The notes: generated by a model not told the origin, from the letters alone. Counted from the first letter of the stretch, positions 1 through 8,706 are shown. The stretch is DNA of 64,000 nt from Microthrixaceae bacterium (GCA_023957995.1 JAMLGK010000001.1:248001-312000); one strand, 5' to 3'. Program-made: numbers and translations.

Positions 1-965
1 ACGACCTGACCTTCGCCGAGATACGCGAACGACTCCGCTCGGAGGCCTATCCACAACGGGATCCGGAGTCCGCGCGTCGCGCCTTCGAACGCGACAAGGC
101 CGATCTGCTGCAGATGGGTGTCCCGCTCGAGTCGAGATCCCCGGGCGACGACCCGTCACGCACGGTGTACGGGATACGCCCCTCGGCAGCCGAGATCGAA
201 GACCCCGGTTTCACCCCCGAGGAGCTGGCCGCCCTGCGCTTCGCCGCCACCGCGCTGGCGCTGCGTTCGGAGGACTCGACCACGATGGAGGATGCGGTCG
301 ACGGACTGCGCAAGTACGGCGGGCTCGGAGCGGACGAACCCACCAGAACCGTGGCGGAGCTGAGCCTCGATCGCAACGTGAGGACGATCTTCACCGCGAT
401 ACTCGAGCGTAGGCCCGTCGGATTCACCTACGGCGCCGAGACCCGCAGGGTGCTCCCGCTGCAGCTCGCCAGCCGCGCCGGCCACTGGTACCTGCGCTGT
501 CTCCACGTCGACGGGGGACACTCACGCACCTACCGACTCGACCGGATCGAGGGCACGGTGCTCCCCCTCGAAGGAGAGGGGGACGACCCCGCGGAGCCCA
601 CCCGGACCGGTGGCGCAGCCCCCGGCGACGCGCCGGGCGAGAACGCGCCGGTTGAGCGCGGTCCGGTCGGATCACTGCGGTTCCGGCCCTGGGAGTTCGG
701 CGAGGGTGAACCGCTACGGGCTCTGGTGCGACTCGACCCGGCCGCAGCTGCGGTCGCCCTGGCGGGTGACCCCGACCTGGCGGTGCACACCAAGGGTCCC
801 GACGGCACCGTGATCGCCCTGGAGGTGCGCAACCCGGAAGGCCTCTGGCCCTGGCTGCTGGCCTTCCTCGAACGTGCCGAGCTGACCGCTCCCGCCAGCC
901 TGCGGAGCGACTACGCCGACCTGCTGCGCTCGATGGCCAGGGCCGATGTGGAGGAGTCAGGATGA
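1..965 (+). CDS. pafB: PafB-like WYL-domain transcriptional regulator (5' end outside window)
   Basis: The reading frame is open from base 3, so the N-terminus lies before the window. The first visible residues (DLTFAEIRERL and RRAFERDKADL) look like the end of the winged-helix part of PafB. A WYL domain follows, with the signature in GHWYLRCL (near base 485) and the downstream basic stretch SRTYRLDRIEG. PafB pairs with PafC to activate DNA-damage genes in actinobacteria; the WYL domain is thought to sense single-stranded DNA. The next gene starts inside this stop codon (ATGA at 962) and is the PafC partner, which supports the call. A Gly/Pro/Glu-rich insert lies between the WYL core and the C-terminal WCX region. 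Confidence 0.85.
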   Translation, partial: DLTFAEIRERLRSEAYPQRDPESARRAFERDKADLLQMGVPLESRSPGDDPSRTVYGIRPSAAEIEDPGFTPEELAALRFAATALALRSEDSTTMEDAVDGLRKYGGLGADEPTRTVAELSLDRNVRTIFTAILERRPVGFTYGAETRRVLPLQLASRAGHWYLRCLHVDGGHSRTYRLDRIEGTVLPLEGEGDDPAEPTRTGGAAPGDAPGENAPVERGPVGSLRFRPWEFGEGEPLRALVRLDPAAAAVALAGDPDLAVHTKGPDGTVIALEVRNPEGLWPWLLAFLERAELTAPASLRSDYADLLRSMARADVEESG

Positions 966-1951
966 GTGCCCCGGGCAAGAAGATGAACGATGCCGAGCGC
1001 GTCGAGGTGATGCTCAGCGTGCTGCCCTGGTTGGCCGCACGCGGTGGAGCTCCCCTGTCGGAGGTGGCCGAACACTTCGGGGTCGACCGCGAGCGGCTCC
1101 GCGATGACCTTCTGCGGGTGTTCTACGACGTGGAACCAGAGGTCGGTGCGGACAACATGGTCGATGTCCACATAGACGATTCCGACGACGAGTGGGTGAC
1201 CGTCGCCCTACCGGGATCGTTCGAGCAACCACCTCGGCTCGACCACTCCGAAGCACTGGCACTGCTCGCAGCCGGCACCGCGTTCGTCGACGAGCGGGGC
1301 TCGGAACTCGCGTTGGAACCGGCGTTGCGCAAGTTGGGCGCGGTGCTGGGCCCCGGCGCGGCAACAGCGCTGGACGTGGACCTCGGCGGTGGAGACCCGG
1401 ATCTGCGGAGACTCCTGCGCACCGCGGTGGAGCAACAGCGCTCGGTGGTGCTCGAGTACTTCGCGTGGGGATCCGACGAGGTCGGGGTGCGCACGGTCGA
1501 CCCGTGGGCCGTTCACAGCGTGACGGGCAACTGGTACCTGACCGGGTGGTGCCACGACCGAGAGGCCAGCCGACACTTCAGGCTCGACCGGGTTCTCTCG
1601 GCCGAGGCCACCGAGGATCCGATCCGCACCCCGGCCCCGACCGACCTGCCCCACCCCACACCGGGAGTGGGTCGGGCCGAACACACCGTCGAGGTGACAC
1701 TGCCCGTGCAGCACGTCTGGCTCGTCGACTCCTTCCCCGTCGAATCGTTCGAGGACCTGGGAGACCGGGTCAGGGTGACGGTGGCGGTGTATTCCGAGTC
1801 GTGGCTCGACAGGCTCCTGGTGCGGCTTCCCGAGGATGCGACCGTGCACGACGCGCAGGGCACAGACCTCTGGCGACGCCGGGGCGAGGTCGCCCGCCGG
1901 ATCATGATCGCGGCCGGGATCGATCCATCCGCCGATAGCGTGAGTGCATGA
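962..1951 (+). CDS. pafC: PafC-like WYL-domain transcriptional regulator
   Basis: This 329-residue protein has an N-terminal winged-helix segment (LPWLAARGGAPLSEVAEHFG, residues about 20-39). A WYL domain follows, with the signature GNWYLTGWCHD near residue 185 and the basic RHFRLDRVL. A C-terminal WCX-type domain ends the protein. It overlaps pafB by four bases (ATGA), so the two are translationally coupled and probably form the PafB-PafC heterodimer. That dimer is the LexA/RecA-independent DNA-damage activator of actinobacteria. The -10 of the next gene lies inside the 3' end of this one. The family call is firm; the damage-response role is inferred from the mycobacterial counterpart. Confidence 0.85.
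   Translation: MSAPGKKMNDAERVEVMLSVLPWLAARGGAPLSEVAEHFGVDRERLRDDLLRVFYDVEPEVGADNMVDVHIDDSDDEWVTVALPGSFEQPPRLDHSEALALLAAGTAFVDERGSELALEPALRKLGAVLGPGAATALDVDLGGGDPDLRRLLRTAVEQQRSVVLEYFAWGSDEVGVRTVDPWAVHSVTGNWYLTGWCHDREASRHFRLDRVLSAEATEDPIRTPAPTDLPHPTPGVGRAEHTVEVTLPVQHVWLVDSFPVESFEDLGDRVRVTVAVYSESWLDRLLVRLPEDATVHDAQGTDLWRRRGEVARRIMIAAGIDPSADSVSA
1936..1941 (+). promoter_or_regulatory. Putative -10 element for lepB (leaderless)
   Basis: TAGCGT followed by six bases and the ATG at 1948. If used, transcription starts on the A of the start codon, giving lepB its own promoter inside the pafC 3' end. Confidence 0.45.
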
Positions 1952-2574
1952 CTGCTGCGTCCGGGATGCCCGACCCGGACCCGAGCGCAGTCCCGGTGGA
2001 CCAACCGGTGAGCGAGACCGACCAGGCCGGCGACAGCGGCCCTTCACCGGTCCGAAACGCCCTCGAGTGGATCGGGGTGATTCTCGGCGCAGTCGTGATC
2101 GCACTCCTGGTGCGCAACTTCGTGGTCCAGTCGTTCCAGATCCCGAGCGGGTCGATGCACCCCACCCTGGTCGAGGGCGACCGGGTGCTCGTCAACAGGC
2201 TCAGTTACAAGCTCCACGACATCAACCGCGGTGACGTGATCGTCTTCGCCCGTCCCGACACCGCACCTGCGGCTGCGGGAGAACCCGATGACCTCATCAA
2301 GCGGGTGGTCGCCCTGGGAGGGGAGACGATCCAGGCACGCGACGGCAAGGTCTACATCGACGGCCAACTCCTCGACGAGCCATACCTTCCCGCGGGGACG
2401 GTCACCAACGATCTCGACGAACCCGTCACCGTGCCCGAGGGTGAGGTGTTCGTGATGGGCGACAACAGGTCCAATTCCGCGGACAGTCGCTTCATCGGCC
2501 CGATCGACGAGGATTCCGTGGTCGGGCGGGCGTTCGCCATCATCTGGCCGTTGTCGAGGTTCAGCGGACTCTGA
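1948..2574 (+). CDS. lepB: Signal peptidase I
   Basis: This 208-residue type I signal peptidase cleaves Sec and Tat signal peptides outside the membrane. A 35-residue hydrophilic leader precedes one transmembrane segment (about residues 41-60). The catalytic serine lies in IPSGSMHPTL (Ser69), the general-base lysine in LIKRVVALGG (Lys118), and box E is the GDNRSNSADSRF motif near residue 170. The start overlaps the pafC stop by four bases. It sits between pafBC and the Tat genes, so export functions are grouped here. All catalytic motifs are intact. Confidence 0.95.
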   Translation: MTAASGMPDPDPSAVPVDQPVSETDQAGDSGPSPVRNALEWIGVILGAVVIALLVRNFVVQSFQIPSGSMHPTLVEGDRVLVNRLSYKLHDINRGDVIVFARPDTAPAAAGEPDDLIKRVVALGGETIQARDGKVYIDGQLLDEPYLPAGTVTNDLDEPVTVPEGEVFVMGDNRSNSADSRFIGPIDEDSVVGRAFAIIWPLSRFSGL

Positions 2575-2645
2575 GTCGGGTCCTGCACAGGGCTCGCCGC
2601 GTCCCGGCGGTCCGGTGTGGCCGGTCCCCTCGGATCGCCCGCCTC

Positions 2646-2735
2646 GATCAACCAGATGTGGGCCAGCCAGGTGTGGGCCAGCCAGGTGTGGGCCAGCCAA
2701 GTGTGGATCAGCCAGGTGTGGATCAACCAGGTGTG
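2646..2735. repeat. 15-bp tandem repeat, 6 units
   Basis: Six head-to-tail 15-base units with consensus GGCCAGCCAGGTGTG and variant GATCAACCAGGTGTG. The array starts 71 bases after lepB and covers the stop codon (2723-2725) of the convergent GDPD-like gene. No spacers are present. It is a minisatellite, possibly variable in copy number. Confidence 0.9.
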
Positions 2736-3361
2736 GTGAGCATGGCGGGGTCCGATCCGCAGATGATGTCCACCCCGGCGGCCCGCGCACGGCGCAGATG
2801 CCTCGGGTAGTCCACCCCCGTCACCGCCACCATCCGACCGAACCGGTGCATCAGGGTCGTCGCTCCGAGACCGACCTTGTCCTCGGCGACGAGCACGCCT
2901 TCGAGCCCTTCTGCGCGCAACGTGGCCGCATGGCGTTCGGCGCCGTGGCGTTCCCGGGCAGGATCACACTCGTGCAGCAACCGGGTTGCCGGCGACTCCT
3001 CGCGGACCTGCACCAGGGTGGCGAGTTCGGTGGAGACCAGCCACAGGTTCTCCAGCATCCCGGCGCGTCGGGCGGAGTCCACCACGGCCGTTGCGGTGGT
3101 GACATCGGTGGCGTCGACAACCAGGTCGTACGCCGCGTCCCGGCCGAGGGCGTCGATGTCGCCGATGCTGATCTCCTTGCGGGAGCGGCGCCTGGAGCTC
3201 CCTGCGGCGCGCAGACGCAGACCGTCGGTGGCGGAAACCGCCCGGAACCTCACGCCGTCGGCTCCGGCTGCCAGCAGGGCTGAGACCACGCCCGTGGCCC
3301 CTGCGCCTCCGTCGGGGGCGGTCACACCCTCGATCCACACTCTCTGGAGATCCCCGCTCAT
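2723..3361 (-). CDS. Degenerate GDPD-like (glycerophosphodiester phosphodiesterase fold) protein
   Basis: This 212-residue protein resembles GDPD TIM-barrels. An early GADGVRFRAVSATDGLRL aligns in pattern with the usual GADGVELDV..TADG. A late AAGVDIICGSDPAML fits the usual LGVDGIITDRPD end. The catalytic residues are not where they should be: the early HRG is missing and the E-x-D pair reads R-F-R. It is therefore probably not an active phosphodiesterase. I chose the start MSGDLQRVW; the longer open frame upstream looks non-coding. It is transcribed against lepB and its last codons lie in the 15-bp repeat. The fold assignment is inference from pattern only. Confidence 0.5.
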   Translation of the reverse strand: MSGDLQRVWIEGVTAPDGGAGATGVVSALLAAGADGVRFRAVSATDGLRLRAAGSSRRRSRKEISIGDIDALGRDAAYDLVVDATDVTTATAVVDSARRAGMLENLWLVSTELATLVQVREESPATRLLHECDPARERHGAERHAATLRAEGLEGVLVAEDKVGLGATTLMHRFGRMVAVTGVDYPRHLRRARAAGVDIICGSDPAMLTTPG

Positions 3362-3509
3362 CTCCCCATGTTGCACACAGGACCGCGGCCACGGCCAGAT
3401 CGCCCTGCCACCGGCCGCCGACGGAGTTTCCGAGGGATTTCGCTCCGAAATTGTCAATTGCGGGTGGCAGCTGGCCGAAGTGTAAGTGGAAGCCGACAGG
3501 AGAGACCCG

Positions 3510-3839
3510 ATGGCACTCATTCGAGCAACATGCAGCGACTGTGGAGACGTGGAGCTCCGGTCGCGTGACCTCAAGGTACGGATGTGCCGGAACACCGAGG
3601 CAGCGACCTATCTGTTCCGTTGTCCCACCTGCGCAATGATCGAGGTACGACCGGCCGAGTCACACGTCGTCGACGTGCTGCTGGCCGCCGGGGTGAACAG
3701 CACCGAATGGGATCTCCCGGCCGAACTGCACGAGAGGGTCGGCGGTCCGGCGATCACCCACGACGACGTCCTCGACTTCCACGACCTGCTCAGCACTGCG
3801 GACTGGTTCTCCACGCTCGCGTCGATGACCGACCGCTGA
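3510..3839 (+). CDS. Conserved zinc-ribbon protein of unknown function
   Basis: This 109-residue protein has an N-terminal zinc ribbon: CSDCGD (Cys8, Cys11) and CPTC (about residue 38). A helical tail follows with ITHDDVLDFHDLL near residue 90. The start at 3510 is chosen because AGGAGAG (3499-3505) sits five bases upstream; a longer frame from 3486 has no such site. It precedes tatB and is read in the same direction. Similar small proteins occur in actinobacteria, but I know of no established function. Confidence 0.75.
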   Translation: MALIRATCSDCGDVELRSRDLKVRMCRNTEAATYLFRCPTCAMIEVRPAESHVVDVLLAAGVNSTEWDLPAELHERVGGPAITHDDVLDFHDLLSTADWFSTLASMTDR

Positions 3840-3904
3840 ACCCCCGCCGGCTGGCGAGGGGAGTGCCCGAGAACGGGCTCTGAGGACCCACGACCGCACG
3901 CAGG

Positions 3905-3910
3905 TACCAT
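3905..3910 (+). promoter_or_regulatory. Putative -10 element for tatB-tatC-helY
   Basis: TACCAT, then six bases, then the tatB ATG at 3917. The placement predicts a leaderless mRNA for the tatB-tatC-helY run. Confidence 0.45.
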
Positions 3911-3916
3911 TGCGCG

Positions 3917-4561
3917 ATGTCCCATCTCGCGCGACCCGAGACGTTCGGGTTCATCGTCGAGAACATCGGCGGAGGCGAGATCGTGGTGATCGCGTTTCTC
4001 GCGCTGGTCGTGCTGGGCCCGGACCGCATACCCGAGATGGCTCGTGGCGCAGGTCGGCTCATCAACCGAGCCAAGTCGATGACCAATGACCTCACCGGCG
4101 ACATGGCTGACGTGATCAACGATCCGGCAATGCAACCCATCCGGGAGCTGGGGGAGTTCGCCACCCGACCACGGCAGAAGCTGGCTGAGTACGCCCTCGA
4201 GGCCGAGGCGGAGGAGCGACAGCGCAAGGCCGACTCCGACGAGGGGACCGGTTCCGACAAGGGGACCGGTCCCGACGAGATGGCCGACACAGACAGGTCG
4301 GCTGACCCGGACACCACGGCTGGCGCCGGGGGTGAGGTCGACGGCACCGCCCCGGTCGATCCCACCGCAGAGCCCAGCGGCGCCGAGGTACCCGGGCCCA
4401 CCGAGGGTCCCCGACAGGCCGAGAACCCAGAGGAGAACCCCCAGCCGCCCCGGGACGGCACAGACCTCCAAGACGGCACAGACCTCCAAGACGGCACAGA
4501 CCTCCATGACGGCACAGACCTCCATGACGGAGTGGCCAGCGGGCCCGCCGCCGAGAGTTGA
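3917..4561 (+). CDS. tatB: Sec-independent translocase subunit TatB (TatA/B family)
   Basis: This subunit of the twin-arginine translocase exports folded proteins. A single membrane helix (about residues 19-36, GGGEIVVIAFLALVVLGP) is followed by an amphipathic helix beginning PDRIPEMARGAGRLINR. The LGP..IP hinge is more like TatB than the FG hinge of TatA. The total of 214 residues is long because of an acidic, low-complexity C-terminus. That region includes four copies of a DGTDL(Q/H) hexapeptide-type repeat encoded by an 18-bp tandem array. The gene overlaps tatC at its stop. No separate TatA is visible in the window, so this single subunit may serve both roles. Confidence 0.85.
   Translation: MSHLARPETFGFIVENIGGGEIVVIAFLALVVLGPDRIPEMARGAGRLINRAKSMTNDLTGDMADVINDPAMQPIRELGEFATRPRQKLAEYALEAEAEERQRKADSDEGTGSDKGTGPDEMADTDRSADPDTTAGAGGEVDGTAPVDPTAEPSGAEVPGPTEGPRQAENPEENPQPPRDGTDLQDGTDLQDGTDLHDGTDLHDGVASGPAAES
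4454..4525 (+). repeat. 18-bp in-frame tandem repeat, 4 units (tatB tail)
   Basis: Four 18-base units GACGGCACAGACCTCCA(A/T) encode DGTDLQ/DGTDLH in the disordered TatB C-terminus. Units one and two are identical, as are units three and four, which suggests recent duplication. Confidence 0.9.
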
Positions 4562-5391
4562 CCCGAACAGCTGTGACCGCACGAATCTTCAAGGGCGCCG
4601 AGCGCGATCCGAACAACATGAGCCTCGGGGACCACCTCCGCGAGCTCCGACGACGGCTGTTCATCTGCCTGGGAACCATCGTCATCGCTCTCATCCCTGC
4701 GTGGTTCGCCTACCCGTGGCTGGTGGACTTCCTCAACGCTCCCTACTGCGATGCGCAGCTGTCGCTGGATCCCGAGGCCACCTGCAGGTTCCTCGAGACG
4801 AACCTGCTCGACCCGTTCACACTCCGACTGCGGATCGCTGGATGGGGCGCGGTGATACTGGCCATGCCGGTGATCCTCTGGCAGCTGTGGCGGTTCATCG
4901 CACCGGGGCTCTACAAACGTGAGCGGCGCTACGCCTTCGCCTTCGTGGGATCCGGGACCGCTCTGTTCGCACTCGGGGCGGCCATCGCCTACTACACCCT
5001 CACCAAGGCGACCGAGTTCCTGATCGGAATCGCCGGCAACGAGGTCGAGGTGCGAGCGGGCATCGGCAACTTCACCCGCCTGGCGTTGCTGATGATGGTC
5101 GCGTTCGGCGTGGGCTTCCAGTTCCCGGTGGTGATGACCGCGCTGCAGATGACCGGGGTGGTCACACCCCAGAAGCTCGCTTCGTGGCGCCGCCAGGCGA
5201 TCCTGCTGATAGTCGTGCTGGCCGCCGGGATCACACCCTCGGGCGACCCCTTCAGCCTCTTCGCCCTGGCAATTCCCATGTACCTCCTGTTCGAGGTCAG
5301 CATCCTGATCGGGCGACTCTGGAACCGGCGCAAGCGCAAGCGTTCCGAACGAGACTCCACCAGCGAAGCCGCTGCCGGGTCCGGGAACTGA
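4558..5391 (+). CDS. tatC: Sec-independent protein translocase TatC
   Basis: This six-helix membrane protein recognises the twin-arginine signal. The N-terminal motif MSLGDHLRELRRRLF is the family signature (cytosolic loop before helix 1). Later helices include LAMPVILWQLWRFIAPGLY and MMVAFGVGFQFPVVM, the latter in the conserved F-x-x-G-F-x-F-P region. The KRKRSER tail is cytosolic. The first possible start is TTG 4558, overlapping the tatB stop; GTG 4573 in the same frame is equally possible. The stop shares a base with the helY start (TGATG), so all three genes are coupled. Confidence 0.95.
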   Translation: MTRTAVTARIFKGAERDPNNMSLGDHLRELRRRLFICLGTIVIALIPAWFAYPWLVDFLNAPYCDAQLSLDPEATCRFLETNLLDPFTLRLRIAGWGAVILAMPVILWQLWRFIAPGLYKRERRYAFAFVGSGTALFALGAAIAYYTLTKATEFLIGIAGNEVEVRAGIGNFTRLALLMMVAFGVGFQFPVVMTALQMTGVVTPQKLASWRRQAILLIVVLAAGITPSGDPFSLFALAIPMYLLFEVSILIGRLWNRRKRKRSERDSTSEAAAGSGN

Positions 5392-7997
5392 TGACGGCCG
5401 AGGACCGCGGACTGGATCATGGATTCCCGCTGGATCCGTTCCAGCGGACCGCCGGCTCGGCCATCGACGACGGTCGCAACGTGCTCGTGTCGGCACCCAC
5501 GGGTTCGGGCAAGACCGTCGTGGCGGAGATGGCGATCGAGGCCGCCCTCCGACAGGGTTCACGCGCGTTCTACACGACGCCGATCAAGGCCCTGTCGAAC
5601 CAGAAGTTCCACGATCTGGGCGCTGCGCTGGGAGTCGACTCGGTGGGTCTGCTCACCGGGGACCACGTGATCAACCCGGATGCCCCCGTGGTCGTCATGA
5701 CCACCGAGGTGCTGCGCAACATGCTCTACTCGCACAGCGCTGCGGTCGACGGGCTCGGATGGGTGGTGCTCGACGAGGTGCACTTCCTGCAGGACGCCTA
5801 CAGGGGGCCCGTGTGGGAAGAGGTCCTGATCCACACGCCCGCCTCGGTACGTTTCGCCTGCCTGTCGGCCACGGTCTCCAACGCCACCGAACTGGGCGAG
5901 TGGATCGAGGCACTCCGCGGACCCACCGAGACCGTCGTGGAGCACCGCAGGCCGGTGGAACTCGACCTGCTCTACATGGTGGCGGACCGGCAGTCCCCGG
6001 TCGACCACCTCCTGCCGCTGCTGATCGACGACCGGCCCAACGAGATCGGCGCATCGTTCGACCGCGACGACTCGGGCCGGGATGCCAGACAGGGTGGACG
6101 ACCCAGGCGACGGTTCCGCACCCCGCGGCGCACCGATGTGGTCGAGCGGCTCGAGAGCGAGTCGTTGCTGCCTGCGATCTACTTCGTGTTCAGCCGCAAG
6201 GGCTGCGACGAGGCAGCCCGGCGTTGCTTCGACGACGGCGTCCGCCTCACCAGCAGCGCAGAGGCGGCCGAGATCCGCTCCGTGGTGGAGGACGCCACCT
6301 CCGGGTTGGATGACGGGGATCTCGACGTCCTCGGGTACGACCGCTTCTCCGAGGCGCTGGCACGGGGCATCGCGTCGCACCATGCCGGAATGGTCCCGGC
6401 CTTCCGCGAAGCGGTGGAGCAGTGCTTCACCCGAGGGCTGGCCAAGGTGGTGTTCGCCACCGAGACCCTGGCCCTGGGAATCAACATGCCGGCGCGGTCG
6501 GTGGTGATCGAACAGCTCACCAAGTACACCGGCGACGGCCACGCCATGCTCACACCTTCACAGTTCACACAGCTGACCGGACGAGCCGGCCGCCGCGGTA
6601 TCGACACCCGCGGCGCTGCGGTGATCCTCTGGTCGCCCTATGTGGACTTCGAAGCGGTGTCCACCCTCGCTGCCAGCCGAGAGTTCCCCCTGCGTTCCTC
6701 GTTCCGCCCCAACTACAACATGGTCGTGAACCTGGTCGCCAACCACCCCGAGGACCAGGTGAGATCGGTGCTTGGGCGCTCGTTCGCCCAGTTCCAGGCA
6801 GACCGTTCGCTGGTCGACACGAGATCCAGGTTGAAAAGGCTCAGCGACGACATCGGTGAAGCAGAAGCGGAGCTGCTCGAGCTGGGAGTCGATCCGGGCC
6901 AGGCCGAGGTGCTGCGTCGGAATCGGGCGGAGGTGCGACGGCTGGAATCCCGGGCCACGTCCACCGATGGTGAGGTGGCGGCGGCGCTCGCAAGGTTGTC
7001 CCCGGGCGATCTGCTGCAGTTCGAGGGACCCGGTACCCAGCGCCTGGCGGTGGTGGTGGCGACCGCACAGCGATCCGGTGGCACCCGCATAGATGCGGTG
7101 ACCCCCAGGGGAAAGCCGCTCCGGCTGGTCGCGGGTGGCCTGTCGCGCCCTCCCCGGGTGATCGGTCGGGTGCAGCTACCGGTGCCGCACCTACCCAAGG
7201 ACCCCGGTTTCAGGCGAGAGGCCGCAGCCCGACTGCGTCGCGTCAACACCAAGCGACTGCCGAAACAGAAGCAACGACCCCGGACCGACGACTCAGAACT
7301 CGCCGCCGCCAGGGCCGCACTCGAGAACTCCGAGCTGGCCGACCACGAGCAGCTCGACCGAGTGGTCGAGCTGGCCGACGAGCTGGAACGCCTGAAGCGC
7401 TCGGTTCGCTCCGCGGAGAAGCAGCTCCGCAAGCGTGACACCGACATCGTGTCTCGCTTCGATTCCATCCGCAGCGTCCTCGAACGCCACGACCACATCG
7501 AGAACTGGAGCCTGACCTCGGGCGGCCGACGACTGCGGAAGATCTTCTGTGAGTCGGATCTTCTCGTGTCGTTGGCGCTCGGGGCGGGAATCTTCGACTC
7601 GTTGGACGCGCCCGGGCTCGCCGCTGTAGCGAGCTGCTTCACCCACGAACACCGGGGCGCCGAACGGCCTCCACCGCCCCGACTTCCCAACCGTCAGCTC
7701 CAGCTCCGCTTCGACGACGTGATGGCTCTGTGGCGACCGCTGGCAGCTGAAGAGGCCGCCCTCGGCCTGCCGGTCACCCCCGAGCCGTCGGCGGGGTTCG
7801 CCGCTCCAGCTCACCGCTGGGCATCCGGTGCACCGCTGGTCGACAGCCTCGACGAGGAGATGTCGGGCGGCGACTTCGTACGCAACGTGCGCACCCTGGT
7901 CGACCTGTTGGCCCAGATCGCCACCGCCTCCAGCGGCACGACCTCTGACAATGCGCGCGCAGCGGCGGACCAGATGCGCAGGGACGTGGCGGCGTGA
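5391..7997 (+). CDS. helY: HelY-type Ski2/Mtr4-like DEVH RNA helicase
   Basis: The 868-residue protein has a Walker A motif APTGSGKT (residues 35-42) and motif II DEVH near residue 126. SAT follows near 165, then the C-terminal helicase motifs ASHHAGMVPAFRE and QLTGRAGRRGID. A long region typical of the HelY/Ski2 family ends the protein, with charged helices near residues 480-520 and 640-700. It is expected to unwind RNA in RNA turnover. It follows tatC directly (TGATG), as in the mycobacterial order tatA-tatC-helY. A longer open frame begins inside tatC, but the ATG at 5391 gives the natural family start (LDPFQRTAGSAID). Confidence 0.92.
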   Translation: MTAEDRGLDHGFPLDPFQRTAGSAIDDGRNVLVSAPTGSGKTVVAEMAIEAALRQGSRAFYTTPIKALSNQKFHDLGAALGVDSVGLLTGDHVINPDAPVVVMTTEVLRNMLYSHSAAVDGLGWVVLDEVHFLQDAYRGPVWEEVLIHTPASVRFACLSATVSNATELGEWIEALRGPTETVVEHRRPVELDLLYMVADRQSPVDHLLPLLIDDRPNEIGASFDRDDSGRDARQGGRPRRRFRTPRRTDVVERLESESLLPAIYFVFSRKGCDEAARRCFDDGVRLTSSAEAAEIRSVVEDATSGLDDGDLDVLGYDRFSEALARGIASHHAGMVPAFREAVEQCFTRGLAKVVFATETLALGINMPARSVVIEQLTKYTGDGHAMLTPSQFTQLTGRAGRRGIDTRGAAVILWSPYVDFEAVSTLAASREFPLRSSFRPNYNMVVNLVANHPEDQVRSVLGRSFAQFQADRSLVDTRSRLKRLSDDIGEAEAELLELGVDPGQAEVLRRNRAEVRRLESRATSTDGEVAAALARLSPGDLLQFEGPGTQRLAVVVATAQRSGGTRIDAVTPRGKPLRLVAGGLSRPPRVIGRVQLPVPHLPKDPGFRREAAARLRRVNTKRLPKQKQRPRTDDSELAAARAALENSELADHEQLDRVVELADELERLKRSVRSAEKQLRKRDTDIVSRFDSIRSVLERHDHIENWSLTSGGRRLRKIFCESDLLVSLALGAGIFDSLDAPGLAAVASCFTHEHRGAERPPPPRLPNRQLQLRFDDVMALWRPLAAEEAALGLPVTPEPSAGFAAPAHRWASGAPLVDSLDEEMSGGDFVRNVRTLVDLLAQIATASSGTTSDNARAAADQMRRDVAA

Positions 7998-8019
7998 GCC
8001 TGCACCGGCCGCCGTCGCC

Positions 8020-8670
8020 ATGACCATCCGCAGGGGCCAGACCTGGGGTGAGCCCGGCTCCCTGGCGCCCGGCGCACCGCTCATCGACCGCGACGCCGAT
8101 CTGGTGCCCAGCGTGGCGGACCGACTCGAAGAGGGTGGCCCCTCCGACCGCGGGCGACCCGAGGTGGGGCTGCTCGGCGGCGACCTCCATCGCACTCTGG
8201 GGTCGCCCCAGCACACCGCCGACGAGCTGCGATCGGGCGAGGGCATGCGGTTCCCGGTCGACCTGGTGGAGGTGACGCTGCACCCGATCGAGGGCGGGAG
8301 TGTGCAGTGGTGGTTCTGCGCCCACCTGATCGCCGTCGAAGGCCGCTCGCGACCCTTCGAATCACCCACGTATGTGGCCATGAACGGCAACTACCTCGGC
8401 GAACTCGACCTCGGACCCAGGGCACATCCCGGCGACGGACTGGTCGACGTGACCGAAGGACGCCTCCCTCGCAAGGACCGGCGTGCAGCGCGACGGCGGT
8501 ACGCGACGGGTACCCACCTGCCGCATCCGGCGCTGCGTACGCGCCGGGTCGGCGCCGACGAGGTCACCTTCGACCGGCCGATGTCGGTGCGTCTCGACGG
8601 CGGGTCCGCCCGACAGGTGACCGCGTTGGAGCTCCGCTGCATGCCGGACGCACTCACCGTGGTCGTGTAG
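8020..8670 (+). CDS. YegS/DAGK-like C-terminal domain protein without the kinase N-domain
   Basis: This 216-residue protein resembles the C-terminal beta-domain of diacylglycerol/sphingosine-type lipid kinases. It has VAMNGNYLGELDLGP, then AHPGDGLVDVTEG, and a final VRLDGGSARQVTALELR followed by PDALTVVV. The N-terminal nucleotide-binding half with GGDGT is missing, and a GLLGGDLHRTLG segment stands in its place. It cannot be a normal kinase alone. It starts 22 bases after helY. It may be a remnant or a stand-alone lipid-binding domain. The fold call is moderate; the function is unknown. Confidence 0.6.
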   Translation: MTIRRGQTWGEPGSLAPGAPLIDRDADLVPSVADRLEEGGPSDRGRPEVGLLGGDLHRTLGSPQHTADELRSGEGMRFPVDLVEVTLHPIEGGSVQWWFCAHLIAVEGRSRPFESPTYVAMNGNYLGELDLGPRAHPGDGLVDVTEGRLPRKDRRAARRRYATGTHLPHPALRTRRVGADEVTFDRPMSVRLDGGSARQVTALELRCMPDALTVVV

Positions 8671-8700
8671 CCGCACGGACTGGAGCGCATCGGCCGCCGG

Positions 8701-8706
8701 TACCCT
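8701..8706 (+). promoter_or_regulatory. Putative -10 element for the MDR oxidoreductase
   Basis: TACCCT, then seven bases, then ATG at 8714. No ribosome-binding site lies between them. Confidence 0.45.

Noticed and set aside
3790..5562. 590-codon open frame on the minus strand across tatB/tatC
   Set aside because: It lies opposite the clear TatB, TatC and HelY genes; composition is that of a shadow frame in GC-rich DNA.
6713..7690. 325-codon minus-strand open frame inside helY
   Set aside because: Serine/arginine-rich shadow of the helicase; no motif.
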